From Paracamarosporium sp. OC-R06-R3 (lineage: Eukaryota; Ascomycota; Dothideomycetes; Pleosporales; Didymosphaeriaceae), in assembly GCA_019828545.1 (NCBI GenBank), contig JACVRA010000101.1, positions 426,658 to 490,657 on the forward strand: 64,000 nucleotides of DNA, read 5' to 3'. Shown piece by piece: positions 44,713 to 55,210 of the stretch. How positions within the stretch are numbered: the stretch's first letter is position 1; the number at the start of each line of letters is the position of its first letter. A program made the translations under genes and the position numbers. A model generated the notes under the pieces. That model had not been told where the DNA came from. It did no database searches and worked only from the letters and a program-made list of their open reading frames with translations.

Positions 44713-45289
44713 AATGGCGGGCGGGCGGGCTGGATGGGTAAACAAGTTTAGAATGAGTCTCAAATCTTGGGTATGTGTAGACGTACGGCGTTGTGGTGTG
44801 AGCGTTTGGCAAGCAGAGTGCTAGATATTCAGGTGAGTGGGCGCTGGAAGCCGGATAAAAGTTGATGTGATGGTGTTTTGAGGGCAGATGGAGTGTATGG
44901 AAAGTGGTGTTTGTTGATGCGTTCTCGAATAGCGTTTGTATCACAGTTGAAAAGGTTAGGTCGTGGAGCACATGGTAAAGCTTTCTGCCGCACAGACCTT
45001 GCAATTGGATTCAGTGCTATGTTTTCTTAGGTTAAAAGAACCCGTGTAGAACTCTGAGTTCTTTTCTCTTAGAAATCGAGATACGAATCATCGACTTCGG
45101 ATGTTCAAATCTCGTCATGTCGTGGATAGACACAACAGTCCGGGTACTCACACCACACGGACACACCGAACATCCAAGCTGCTACCATTCGCGAAGTTCC
45201 GTCGAACCAAGCCCGCAAATCCATGAACATCATAACCGTGCACCGCTTTCCGCCTCTTCCTTCACTCCAAGGTGGGCTTTCCCATGAAC
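44713..45289. other. Spacer between array members 4 and 5
   Basis: 0.58 kb with no supported gene. It probably contains the promoter of member 4. Confidence 0.4.
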
Positions 45290-45736
45290 TCACGTTGCGC
45301 GCCCAACTCCTCCGGCAAGCTGCGCCTTGGGCCAGCCATCCTCACTGCTGACCGCCTCGTCGTACTGCGGCAGAGTGTCTCCGCTGTCGGTCTTCAAGAG
45401 AGAGTGTGGCAACTTAGCGCGCGGAAGCTGACGCAGGGACACAGTCTCTTCGCTCGTGCCCGAGCCTTGTCCTTGCGCACTTGAAGACCTGGACAGACCC
45501 TGCAGTTCGATGTCGTCGTCTTGTCCAGGATCGGCGTTCTTTTCGTGCTTATAGAACAGGTACCCACAATAGAGAGAGACTGCGACGAAGACGAAGGCGA
45601 TGACGGCTGAGGCGATGTAGCAGCCTACAAGGAAAGACCTATAGTTAACGCAGGCGGCCGAGTCGTTGCATTTGCGTGGCTCAGTGGTGCCATTCTTCGC
45701 GTTCGGATCGTCGTAAAGAAGGGTTGGCGGATCCAT
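45290..45736 (-). CDS. Single-pass membrane protein, array member 5
   Basis: 148 aa from MDPPTLLYDD; the frame is open upstream to 46138, but the extra residues look like untranslated leader. An N-terminal segment with an NGT sequon and two Cys (RKCNDSAACVNYRS) precedes one helix at about residues 35-62 (FLVGCYIASAVIAFVFVAVSLYCGYLFY). The tail starts KHEKNADPGQDDDIELQGL and is Ser/Gln-rich, ending with LPQYDEAVSSEDGW. The paired Cys before the helix could form a disulfide if the N-terminus is outside. No family recognised. Confidence 0.6.
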   Translation of the reverse strand: MDPPTLLYDDPNAKNGTTEPRKCNDSAACVNYRSFLVGCYIASAVIAFVFVAVSLYCGYLFYKHEKNADPGQDDDIELQGLSRSSSAQGQGSGTSEETVSLRQLPRAKLPHSLLKTDSGDTLPQYDEAVSSEDGWPKAQLAGGVGRAT

Positions 45737-46450
45737 TGTCGATTTGCCGACTTGTTGGGGATCAGCTTGCCTATCTCCATGTAGTGCAGGGGCGGCGAGG
45801 TGAGCTGACTGCTCGCCGTCGGCTCGTGGACTCTTGCCCGGTATAGCTGTATAGGTAGTTTCTGTGATGGGGTTCCTTACCTGGTATTCGAAGCGCAGTG
45901 CTTGGGACTCAGTTGCGGGAGTTTTTGTTTGAGTTGAGGTTGGTGGGAGAAGGGAGCGACGAGGCAAGAGTGAGAGAATTAGATCAAACGCAGATGAGCA
46001 AAGTTTGGCAGGTAGCACAAACGGACCATGACGATTTGGTGAAAGGTGAAGTGACTGAGACTTAAAGCGGCGTGACGCCGTCATATACTCACTTTCACCT
46101 CGAGAACTCGGACAGTGTTCAAAAGTGCTGTGTGGCATGGGCTGATGGCCTGAGTCCTTGTTTTATTTCTCATCTACGAGTGCCTACAGCCGAAACCAGT
46201 GCACGTAGCTCTCCACCACGCCCGCTTCGCTACCTGGCCGCTTTATGGGCCACGGTGGGTGCTGATGAATGCAAGGACGAAAGCAAGCGTGGGTCTGTCT
46301 TCCAAAAATCGAAACACCGTTGGACGGCAGGCACGACCGGCTTGATCACACAGGTTTGAGCGTGCAATCGCCGTCGTTGTCTTTGGTTAAGAAGAAGAGT
46401 GGCTGGATCCGACTCTTTGGGGAGTCGTCGGGTAGGTGACGGTACACAGA
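45737..46450. other. Spacer upstream of array member 5
   Basis: 0.7 kb. The minus-strand frame stays open through much of it, but I see no domain in that extension. Probably leader and promoter. Confidence 0.4.
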
Positions 46451-47209
46451 TCAATCGCCCACCTGTCTGTTCGACCCCGGGCTCGAGCTACTGGAGCTGG
46501 TCCCACTTAAGCTCACAACACTCGCCCTTCTCGAATGCTGCGAACTCAGGCTAAGCGGTTCCATTGCCGTGCTCAGCGGCCTCAGGACGGGCTGCGGCGG
46601 GAAGTAATCATCGGCTTCGTCCTCTTCCGGGCCTGCAGGACGTTGCGGCGTGCGCTGCGGCGTGCGCATCCTGCTCTGCAACGGGCTCATCCGAAGCGCT
46701 TCGGGGCTCCAGCTCCACCGCTGCTCTTCGCCCGTATGTCTCCGCTGATGGCGCCGCCCGGGAGGCAGAGCCAGGGGCAGCTCCAGCCGCTTGTTCATGC
46801 CCATCCATATGGCCTCCTCTTCCTCGCCCTCGTAGTAACGCCAGCCGCCGACGCCTTCGAAGTCACGGGCATTCGCCATCTGGCTGACATTGACAAGGGA
46901 AGCCGAAGAGCCGCTTTTGGTGTGGAGGCGCGCGGCAGGCGCCGTGTCCTGGGGGGAGGTGCTGGTGCGGCGGAATCGCGGCGGCGAAGACGGCGGCACG
47001 ACGCGCCGAGGCAGAGGCTTCGCAGGCTCTGGGAAGAGGTACGCGTGCACGAGGGCAACGCCTAGCTCGAAGTACACGATGGAGACGCGGACGGCAAGGA
47101 GCGACACGGCGACGCCCGTCGTGAATGCCGCGAAGACGGCGAGCGGGAACGAGACGAGCAGGACGAGGGGCGGGCCGACAAGGTACAGCGGGTTTGTGAG
47201 CACGCCCAT
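46451..47209 (-). CDS. Membrane-anchored fungal protein, array member 6
   Basis: Single exon of 252 aa. The first 60 residues are hydrophobic and probably make two helices or a hairpin (NPLYLVGPPLVLLVSFPLAVFAAF, VSLLAVRVSIVYFELGVALV). A basic Pro/Ser-rich linker follows. Around residues 114-143 is a compact block, DFEGVGGWRYYEGEEEEAIWMGMNKRLELP, that looks conserved rather than random. The rest is Ser/Pro/Arg-rich, with TPQRTPQRP and a terminal Ser run. The hairpin could sit in the ER membrane or lipid droplets. I cannot name the family. It differs from the single-helix members of the array. Confidence 0.65.
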   Translation of the reverse strand: MGVLTNPLYLVGPPLVLLVSFPLAVFAAFTTGVAVSLLAVRVSIVYFELGVALVHAYLFPEPAKPLPRRVVPPSSPPRFRRTSTSPQDTAPAARLHTKSGSSASLVNVSQMANARDFEGVGGWRYYEGEEEEAIWMGMNKRLELPLALPPGRRHQRRHTGEEQRWSWSPEALRMSPLQSRMRTPQRTPQRPAGPEEDEADDYFPPQPVLRPLSTAMEPLSLSSQHSRRASVVSLSGTSSSSSSPGSNRQVGD

Positions 47210-47818
47210 TGTGACAATACAGAGCCAGGACGGCTATCTCGACGTGTCTAGGTCATGGGTAGCATGGTGCCCTGATGGGCTGACACGGGTCATCCAAACC
47301 ACCAGAGTGATGGCATGTGAAGTCTGCGGGGAAGCCGTCTTGCCAAGCCGGACCGACATGCACCCCAGCCTTGCCTCAACGTCTCTCCTGCACTCTCTTC
47401 ATCGAGAAGAGAAGAAAGCCATCCAAGACCCCGTTGAGGTCAATAGTCTAGGCTCGGAAACTGAAGTGTCAGGACTTGGTGTGTCTTCTGCACAAAGAGA
47501 CACTTACATCGCCCTTCTCAGGATAAAGGCCACGCGCTGGTGGCCCCAAGGCGAAAAGCCTCGCCGACCGTATGACTCGCAACAATGTCAGGAAGGGAAG
47601 AGCAAGTTGTGTCCTTCATTCTCTACGCCTGGTCCAAACAATGCCTATTCGTCGAAGAATATCTGCAATTATCACAGTCTCATTGTCAATTCACAAGATC
47701 ATCACCTCCACCCTGCGCTATTCACATATGTATATTCCCTCCCTATGTACACAACTGCAGCCCGGGTCAACAATCTCCCTTGTGAATTCACCCGTGTTGC
47801 CCTCAACCCAACCACAAC
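47210..47818. promoter_or_regulatory. Divergent promoter between array members 6 and 7
   Basis: 609 bases between start codons facing apart. No named element was identified. Confidence 0.4.
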
Positions 47819-48424
47819 ATGGCTCCGCTGGACGCCTCATCCCTTGTCATACGCAATGCTCCAGCTAACAGCACAGTCCGCGTGTCCGAAACCGCCCATC
47901 AAGGCTTGAACATCCACTGGGTTCCTCTCATCGTCTTCGCCGTCTTCATTGTCTTGATCGTAGCTGTCATCCTTCTGCCCAAGAGCTGGATGATCCGCCT
48001 CTACGACTGGGCCGACCGTACGCTCAAGCGCACAAAGGCAAGTCCAACTGGATCCACTGAATTGCTCCCTATAGTTGCCCCGAATATCCCCGTCGAGGTA
48101 CATCCCGCTCCGCCGCACCAGGCGTTCATCCCCCCTGTCCAGCGTCACCGCGAGGCAGACCACAGGCACAAAGAGAGAGGGGAAAGTAATAGAAAGTTCC
48201 TTAACGACCATCTCCGGGAACTTCGTGGGTGGAAGAAGCCTGACTTGGAAGGTGCGGAGGCTCGTGAGTTGCCGCTTCCCGCACTGCACCGTGATCGAGG
48301 CTCTAAGCGTACTCAGGCGGGAGGATTCCAGTATGCTAAGAACTATGTGGGGTTTAAGAAGTGGTTCAAAGATGGCGAAGCTGGCAAGGAGCAGGAGCAA
48401 AGGAAGCGGACTGCTGGAATGTGA
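47819..48424 (+). CDS. Single-pass membrane protein, array member 7
   Basis: Single exon of 201 aa on the plus strand. An N-terminal segment with an NST sequon (N17) and NIHW precedes one helix at about residues 34-53 (WVPLIVFAVFIVLIVAVILL). The start of the tail is PKSWMIRLYDWADRTLKRTK, basic and possibly amphipathic. A His/Arg/Glu-rich middle follows, then GGFQYAKNYVGFKKWFKDGE and a Lys/Glu-rich end. The topology matches members 4 and 5: glycosylatable N-terminus outside, long tail inside. No family recognised. Confidence 0.6.
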   Translation: MAPLDASSLVIRNAPANSTVRVSETAHQGLNIHWVPLIVFAVFIVLIVAVILLPKSWMIRLYDWADRTLKRTKASPTGSTELLPIVAPNIPVEVHPAPPHQAFIPPVQRHREADHRHKERGESNRKFLNDHLRELRGWKKPDLEGAEARELPLPALHRDRGSKRTQAGGFQYAKNYVGFKKWFKDGEAGKEQEQRKRTAGM

Positions 48425-49209
48425 CCTGCAAAAGCGTTTGACGAAGCTGCTTGCGTGTAAGTAGAGGTAAGGCCCATTTCACAATCCTCATACTGTGGCA
48501 TACTTCGGCATTAGCCCAGTAATCCGGCTTAGCATGTACTGTTGATGCGGCTTAATGCACTTTCTTTTTTCTTGTGATTCATTTCTCCCAATGTGAGACA
48601 CGTACCTCTTCCGGTTTGCTTCCTGTCTACTTGAGCCCTCACACTGTTCCCTCAATTGCAGTCCGACCTATGTTTCCAAGCATGTTTGTTACCGTTTTGT
48701 TTTGTATACTCGTATAATTTTGGAATGCGACTCTTAATGTGGTACAATCCGCGCGGCTGTCTGTCATGGCTAGGGGACTTCCATCTCGGCTTCCCTAGTG
48801 AGGTTTTGGAAGGATTGCGCTCCGTTTTGCGTACTCTTGAGGGAAACACTCTTTCAGATAGCGATGTGGGGCGGTTAGGATTTCGACAAAGGTTCCTTTC
48901 TTTAGAAATCACATTGTTCGGGCCATCGGATGCATTACAGTGCCCGGTCCGGTAATTCACTGTTACCGATACGGCACCCCGTGAAACTTTGTCTCGCGGA
49001 GCTTGCGGTTCTCTGATTGGCTATACTTAAGCGGTCTTGGTCACAGCGCGGATACTGTATTCACCTTGGCAGTTTAAGGCACGCTGAGTCAACGAAACGC
49101 GTTTTTATATTGGCTAGCTCGAGCGGCGTTTCGACTATCTCCGTCCACAACCGTCGACTGACCACAAGCCATTGGTTACCCCGCAGTATGTTGCTCCGTA
49201 ACACCCAGT
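48425..49209. other. Spacer before the orphan gene region
   Basis: 0.79 kb. Overlapping frames near 48652-48955 exist on both strands, but neither has recognisable content. No gene is supported. Confidence 0.4.
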
Positions 49210-51636
49210 ATGCAATTAAAGACTGACAGAGCAGAGATGGATAGAGAGATGGGCGAGGTGAGCGGCTCGGGTGACGAACGCGAGGTGGACTCCTTTACGG
49301 CAACCCACGCGACGGTAGAAGACCTAGCCCTGGAGTTGTTTGGCAAGAATGTAAACCGGGGCACAACTCGCACTGGCAAAGAATTTCCGCTTAGGGGAAA
49401 GGAAAACCAATTCCACAGCAAGGGTAGGTATAGGATATTTGCTATGATTTCACGTCAAACATGGGCCTTGATATCTGGAGCTAACAAACTATAGACTATC
49501 CTGAAGATGATCCGGTCCCCCGCTCCCAACCAAAGACTTCAGTAGCTAGCCCTGGACAGTATGATAGCAACTCGAGCCATATACTGTCTACTGGCAGCAG
49601 GATCAGCAGCGATGCGCATGTACCTCGCGCCATGGCGCCGCCCCAACGCGTCCCCTCTTCTTCACTGAAGCAAAATTCCACTCAGACTGCCCTGCAACCT
49701 TTTACAAAGGCCCTGTACAAGGAGGCCGATGGAACGGAACTCATAATGAGCATATATAACAGAACGCTATCAGATCTTAGGCTAGGCATGATACCAATTC
49801 TCGAGACGCTACGTCAGAGTATTGATGACAAAACGATGATAGCGTCTTTGCGGAATGGCGACATCTCCATCCGAACGGCCCCAAAAGAGGAAAATATCTG
49901 GCAAGAATGGATTTTGTTGTTCGATGCTGCCCCGGAGCTTTTGAATCTTGCACCAGCCTGGATGCGAGAAAGGTATCACCGACTCTTCCAGAGTCAGATT
50001 TTCCACGCTCCAAGCCTGAGGAAAGAGCTTGGCGGCCGCCGTGATCTTACAACTGCGATGTATAGCGTATCATGGCCTGACTACGTCCTTGCATATCGTG
50101 ATATGGTGCTTTATGCCGGAGGCTTGCCAATGGCGCGCACTGGTCCGCAACATCTTATGCACAGGCAATTTGGACCCTCTCGCCCTGGAGGTATAATTGT
50201 TCAAGGTCTTTCAAATCGGCTTACCCAGGCTACCCGAGTTGTCCCACAGCATACCAAGCATCCCAATTTGATGCTTGCGCCCATAAACAATCCACAGAGG
50301 TCCCCACTGTTTTCCATCGAATCAAGGGCTCGTGCGAGCGTCGCGGACCAAACGCTGTCAGGCTACCGTAACTCTCCTCAGCCGACCGGTGTTAATATGC
50401 CTATCAGACAGTCCAACAGCCCCTCAAAGTCATTGGCCGCGATGCGGAGCTCAAACCAGCAGCCCACCGCCCAATCTTTCACGGATACAACTCTCTTTCT
50501 CGATCTCCACCAAGAGTCAACGTCTTCCTCACAACAGCCAATTCTGAATCAACCGTCACCACACACGCAGCCGGGTGCGCCTCTAACCCAAAACACCAGC
50601 AGGTCTACAGAGGCCCCCGTTAGTTCAGAAGGACGTGTGCAGAAACCTTTCAAACCGCGTGGTCGCCAAAAGCTACCAAAGCTCATCCAATTGCCTAACG
50701 AACAGAAGCCGCGGAAGCCTCCGAATCAACACGAAGGAGTACGGATTGCCAAGTGCCGTTTTTCGAGATCGCACCTCGCCTACATACGGGAACAACGGCG
50801 CGATGAAGATCTTCCGGCAAGAGCTATAACAGGACCTGAACACGAGCTTGAGAGTAATTGCACACCGACGCAGGTCGATATCACAAAGTGTGACATTCCC
50901 GTTAGTCTGGAAGAAATCATGACATATTTCCCGGTACATACAAAATGGTACATGGTGGCTGTTAGGTTCCACTTCCACGGCTGGACACCACGATCTATTT
51001 GCGACTATGTGTACTGGTCTCGCGAACTGAAGGACAAACTGGCGTTCGAGCGCACACGAATCCAGAAGCAGACTCGCCAAGCGCTCGATTACTATGAGCG
51101 AAACCCCGGGCTTCTAATCACCGCCGTACCATCCCAGATGGCCAAAGCCACGGCCTTTCTCCAGCCTGCCTGGAAACATGACTACTACCTTGTGGATCTG
51201 GCTGAGGGCGTGAAGCATCACCCTGAAGGGCCTGGACGTCAAGCCCTGACACATGCAATCGAATATGCGCGCAACAACGGAGACACCAAGGTGCTGCTTA
51301 GCCAGGTTCGTGATTACATCGTGGAAAAAAAGCTGTTCAACATTCCCACCGAGTACGATTGCGCCGCCGAAGACGAGGCAACCCTTTCGCGCGTCTGGAC
51401 CAAGGCAAACAAATACTTCAAAAGCGTCTTCCCCAACGTGCGACAGATGAATAAGAACCATGGAAACGAGGGAGTAAATGATAGCGAAAATTTGAGCAAG
51501 GGTAACGAGGCTCCTGAGTCTCATAAAGACGACGTTGTAGACGACGGAGATAGCGTCATGGGTACGTACAATACGTTGACTTTGTAGTCCATTTGCTGAT
51601 TGTTCCACAGACGAAGACCCACCAAACACGGCTTAG
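49210..51636 (+). CDS. Orphan protein A with bipartite EIMTYFP/GV-LTHAIEYA motif
   Basis: Proposed exons 49210-49423, 49495-51561 and 51611-51636 give 768 aa. The last intron has strong ends (GTACGT, TTCCACAG); if unspliced, a stop at 51587 gives the same length by chance. The N-terminal half is polar and disordered with a run of Gln/Ser/Pro (residues about 320-460). Around 110-250 a helical part includes LMSIYNRTLSDLRLGMIPILE and SWPDYVLAYRDMVLYAGG. The C-terminal part from residue 541 holds SLEEIMTYFPVHTKW, then HGWTPRSICDYVYWSREL, then LAEGVKHHPEGPGRQALTHA (from 640). Those blocks recur in orphans B and C. No catalytic motif, signal or membrane segment is visible. No known family. Confidence 0.7.
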
Positions 51637-52858
51637 GCTTAGGCTTCTAGCCCTAATCGTGTTTCGTATGAAATTTCTGATGGAACATTATTCCATGGTC
51701 AAAAGTGTTGGATATCGTAGTCACGGGCTGTTATCCGGTAATGCATCCCTTGCGGCAAGAACATCTAGATCTCTCACGTCTGCCCGTGTACACCTTGTAC
51801 AAAAATTAGATCCACGTTCACGGCCAAGATTGCATTTGGTTAAGACAAAAGTGTGTTTTTTGGGCGTATACCCCTAATATCCTGTTTTATTGTTTGTTCA
51901 AACTCAAGGCTGCTTTCTGCGCTGTACAGTCTTTGATGTGCGCAGCATGAAAGGGTTCCATCAGGCGCACGCAGTGCGATGTTGGGATATGGGCTTCTAG
52001 ATAGACTTTCAGGTTTCCTGAGAGGATGATAAATGGTTTGATTGCTTGCTTAATTTAATGATGTGATCTGCTTGTGAATGTGGCTTGCGAACCTTGCGAT
52101 TATGATTGACTGTATGGCGGACATGATTGTGAACGGATTGTCCTACATTACCATGCCTTTCGGGCGTATCGGGTTCCCGATATGCGCGAGATACCCGGAG
52201 ATTGCAGAGCCGTGACTTTAACCTGAAAATCTGATTTGCATCCTAATCGTTTGTGGCTGGGGAAAATGTGTGCCGAACGTGAGGACGCGATCTAGAGAAA
52301 CTCGATGTGGAGTCTCTAAAAGTAACACAAAGATTTTCAGGTGATTTAGATGATAACAGGTTCACGATGATCGAATAAGTCGGGCTGATTAGGGGTGGTG
52401 GGAAATGTTTTATATCACTGATACGCATATGGATACGAATTTGAAGTCTTTAATATTGAGATATGTTCATACTATTTCGTAAGGTACTGTGAGAAGTTAA
52501 GCTATTGTCTGTAGGATGCTCAGGAGAACCGCCCGTTTACACACAGGTTCGATTGAATCTTGTCAAATTTGAAAATAGAATCAAAAAGAACCATTGAGTC
52601 AGAGTACATAGGTATTTTGACACGTTTTGAATGCAGATGTCGTAAGGTCCTTCAAAATGCAACAGGAAAGCTTGTTGTAAAATAACCTTTAGATAAAGGG
52701 CTATGCAAAGAGAGATTAAGACGATGAAGGAAACATTCACACTGTTTATGTGTAATTGACCATGCAGAAAAGAACAACGTTAAGACAGTTGATGTGCCAT
52801 TGGAACATGCCTTCGTAGGAGAAATTTCGGAAATCTAGCGGTCCGTTCTGTTCTTGAT
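51637..52858. other. AT-rich spacer between orphans A and B
   Basis: 1.2 kb between the converging genes A and B. I see only small frames without content. Confidence 0.45.
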
Positions 52859-54574
52859 TCACTTTGTCGATTGATCGTGGCTATTCTTCAGGGGACTACT
52901 GGTTTTGCGCGGCAAAAAATTTGCCCAGACACGATACACCCGTGCAGATAAAACATCCGCATGTTCGTCGCCCTGTGTCTGTAACCCAGCCTGCTCCGCG
53001 TTATAGAACATACCGTGGGCTTTCGAAAACATTGATATGCCGCTGATCTTGAGTTTCTGGCAGTCCGGATCGTTCGGATGATCTTGAACATACTCGATAA
53101 CGGCTGTAAGAGGGCCTGCTTCCTCTCCTGTAGGATACTTGTGCCGGGGAACACCTTCAGCCAGGTCTGATACATAGTAATCCATTGGCCAAAGCATGCC
53201 GCCAATCCTTCCAGCGCCACTGTGAAGGTCCGGGTCCTCCCAATTTGCGCATGTAAGGTCAGTGTAAGGGCGAACTATTCGTGCACCTTTCGCTTCGCGT
53301 TTCTTTTGTGTTATCACATATTTAACGGTAAGTCCAGTCATCTTGCGGTAATGTGTCACGCGAGATATATCGCGGGATATCATATCGCCGCTGGTGTCAT
53401 CTACGTATTTATTGCGAACGAAGTAGATTAGACGCACCATCTCCGTCTGAGTCCAACTGGCGCCGCTGAACCGATACAAGTAGTCGCGCCAGTAAGTCAT
53501 ATGGTCGGGAAACCAGGTTAAAAGCTCGATAGCAGTGACATAAATGTCTCCAAGTAGACGGAGATCTACAGTAGGGGGCGGTGCATGGCTGTAAATCACG
53601 TGCTCGGAGAATTTTCCTGTCATCAGTGATTGACTAAGAGCAAAGTCATTTTCATTCCATATGCGGATTGCCCCTGCGGACGGAGCCCGGTACAAGTAAG
53701 ATCCCGACTTCACACGTACAAGGATGTTTTTCTTAGCTTGCTGCGTCAATGACTGACCATTGCTAGCATCCAGAGTGGTTGTTTGTGCACTCTGTTCAGA
53801 CTCGTGTGGGATTCGGATATTGATGTGAGATGGTATCTGAACATGGACGTCGGCGGCGATTGGATCGTCAATATGAGTGCTGGCTGACTGAGTATTCAGA
53901 TCATTCCCCAGGCTTTCGTTCATATCCATCATAGCAAATTTGCCGCCTTCTGCAATCCACCACTCTGAGAACGAGTTGCGCAAAACCACGCTTGGATTGG
54001 AATTCTGAACTAGTGCAATGGCTTGTTCCCTAGCCTGTCGCGCCACGAAGAAGGCGACATCTTTCGCATGGGGTGACTGTTCTGGAAGCGCACCGAGAAT
54101 GTAGCCTTGGGTACGTGTAGGAATTGCTAGCCAAGAGTCTGGGCCACCATCAAGTACCCGATCTGAGTTGTGTGAGCCATGGGGTTCAACGACAATGACA
54201 GACTGAACGAAAACCTGGTCTTTGACTTGAAGATATGCGAGGACTTCCTCCGTCGATTCAAATCCGTAAAAGCCACACTTCTCCATGCTGTGAACATCTT
54301 CTGTAGCGGCTATGTCATTGTTGTACACGTATGGCTTATGCACTGCTTGATGATGGATATCATTTGGCTGTAAACTCGTTAGTAGTGTGCTGTTGACGGG
54401 TAACAGAGGTGCATCAGCCATCGTGAAATCCTGATTGGTGGCGATTAGAGCAGGATCAATTTTCATAAGATTCGCTACGTCGCTAATCGTGGTATTGGTT
54501 TGGTGTCTCTGTTGATATGCACGTACAATGGGTGTATTTGTGCTGTTCAGTGATAGATCTTCGGTAGAGTTCAT
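52859..54574 (-). CDS. Orphan protein B, relative of A
   Basis: Single exon of 571 aa. The N-terminus is polar. Around residues 96-210 a folded part includes KCGFYGFESTEEVLAYLQVKDQ, GPDSWLAIPTRTQGYILGALPE and FFVARQAREQAIAL. From residue 346 comes VTAIELLTWFPDHMTYWRDY, then GASWTQTEMVRLIYFVRNKY. From 464 comes MDYYVSDLAEGV, followed by P.G and LTAVIEYV (489-496). These align with A: the block spacing is 124 residues here and 98 in A, counted from the Glu to the Gly. It is convergent with A. No known family, no membrane or signal segment. Confidence 0.7.
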   Translation of the reverse strand: MNSTEDLSLNSTNTPIVRAYQQRHQTNTTISDVANLMKIDPALIATNQDFTMADAPLLPVNSTLLTSLQPNDIHHQAVHKPYVYNNDIAATEDVHSMEKCGFYGFESTEEVLAYLQVKDQVFVQSVIVVEPHGSHNSDRVLDGGPDSWLAIPTRTQGYILGALPEQSPHAKDVAFFVARQAREQAIALVQNSNPSVVLRNSFSEWWIAEGGKFAMMDMNESLGNDLNTQSASTHIDDPIAADVHVQIPSHINIRIPHESEQSAQTTTLDASNGQSLTQQAKKNILVRVKSGSYLYRAPSAGAIRIWNENDFALSQSLMTGKFSEHVIYSHAPPPTVDLRLLGDIYVTAIELLTWFPDHMTYWRDYLYRFSGASWTQTEMVRLIYFVRNKYVDDTSGDMISRDISRVTHYRKMTGLTVKYVITQKKREAKGARIVRPYTDLTCANWEDPDLHSGAGRIGGMLWPMDYYVSDLAEGVPRHKYPTGEEAGPLTAVIEYVQDHPNDPDCQKLKISGISMFSKAHGMFYNAEQAGLQTQGDEHADVLSARVYRVWANFLPRKTSSPLKNSHDQSTK

Positions 54575-55016
54575 CCTGAATAATTTAACTTTGCTGCAAT
54601 AGCTTCTAATTTTCGGGTTTTAGGGAAGAAAGGAAGTTATTTTCTAGTTGGTTGCGGTTTATTGTCTCGTATAAAAGTCGAGTTGCGTATAATTCGTAAG
54701 TTGAAAACTGTAACAGAATTGATAAGGGTAGAATATAATAATGTTTGTTATATAGTGGAATAAATATACATCATTTGGAAATATTTACTATACAACGTCT
54801 AGTAATCCGTAAGATCGTATGAACACAAGACGAAAGTGTTTACTCTCAAATCCATCGACTGAGTGCATTGTGTAGAACCTTAAGTTGTGAACGAACTTTG
54901 TCAGAAAGGTGGGGAGAACTTTGCGCATGCGCCAGAAAGTGGTAGAGTGAGGGAACCGTAGCTAAAGTTACTGATCCTGTAATAGTAACGCTTGGGCTCG
55001 AACGGGATCGTAACCG

Positions 55017-55066
55017 CACGTGACTATTACAAAACTTTCACTCTGGTTCAACTTACATCACGTGAC
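55017..55066. promoter_or_regulatory. Two CACGTGAC motifs
   Basis: CACGTGAC occurs at 55017-55024 and again at 55059-55066 (within TCACGTGAC), 42 bases apart. This is an E-box core bound by Cbf1- or Pho4-type factors. Confidence 0.3.
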
Positions 55067-55160
55067 GCTCGCCGCATAAAGGATTGACATACATTTCAAC
55101 TAGACAGTCTTATTCTGTTACAGCGTCGTAGCAGGATTCAATTTCACCTTAATGGACATC

Positions 55161-55210
55161 CTTAGATGTGCGCTCGTGACTTGAGCGAATCTAAGGGCTT
55201 CTCCAGCCCT
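55161..55210. repeat. Two adjacent hairpins
   Basis: CTTAGAT (55161-55167) pairs with ATCTAAG (55189-55195), and CGCTC (55171-55175) with GAGCG (55183-55187) inside it. AGGGCT (55194-55199) then pairs with AGCCCT (55205-55210) around TCTCC. Together they make about 18 base pairs in 50 bases. Confidence 0.6.

Noticed and set aside
48652..48960. Overlapping 99- and 102-codon frames on opposite strands
   Set aside because: Mutually antisense, with no recognisable content on either strand.
54991..55020. tRNA B-box-like sequence
   Set aside because: The minus strand reads GTTCGAGCCC, but the flanking five-base arms do not pair, so no T-arm forms.
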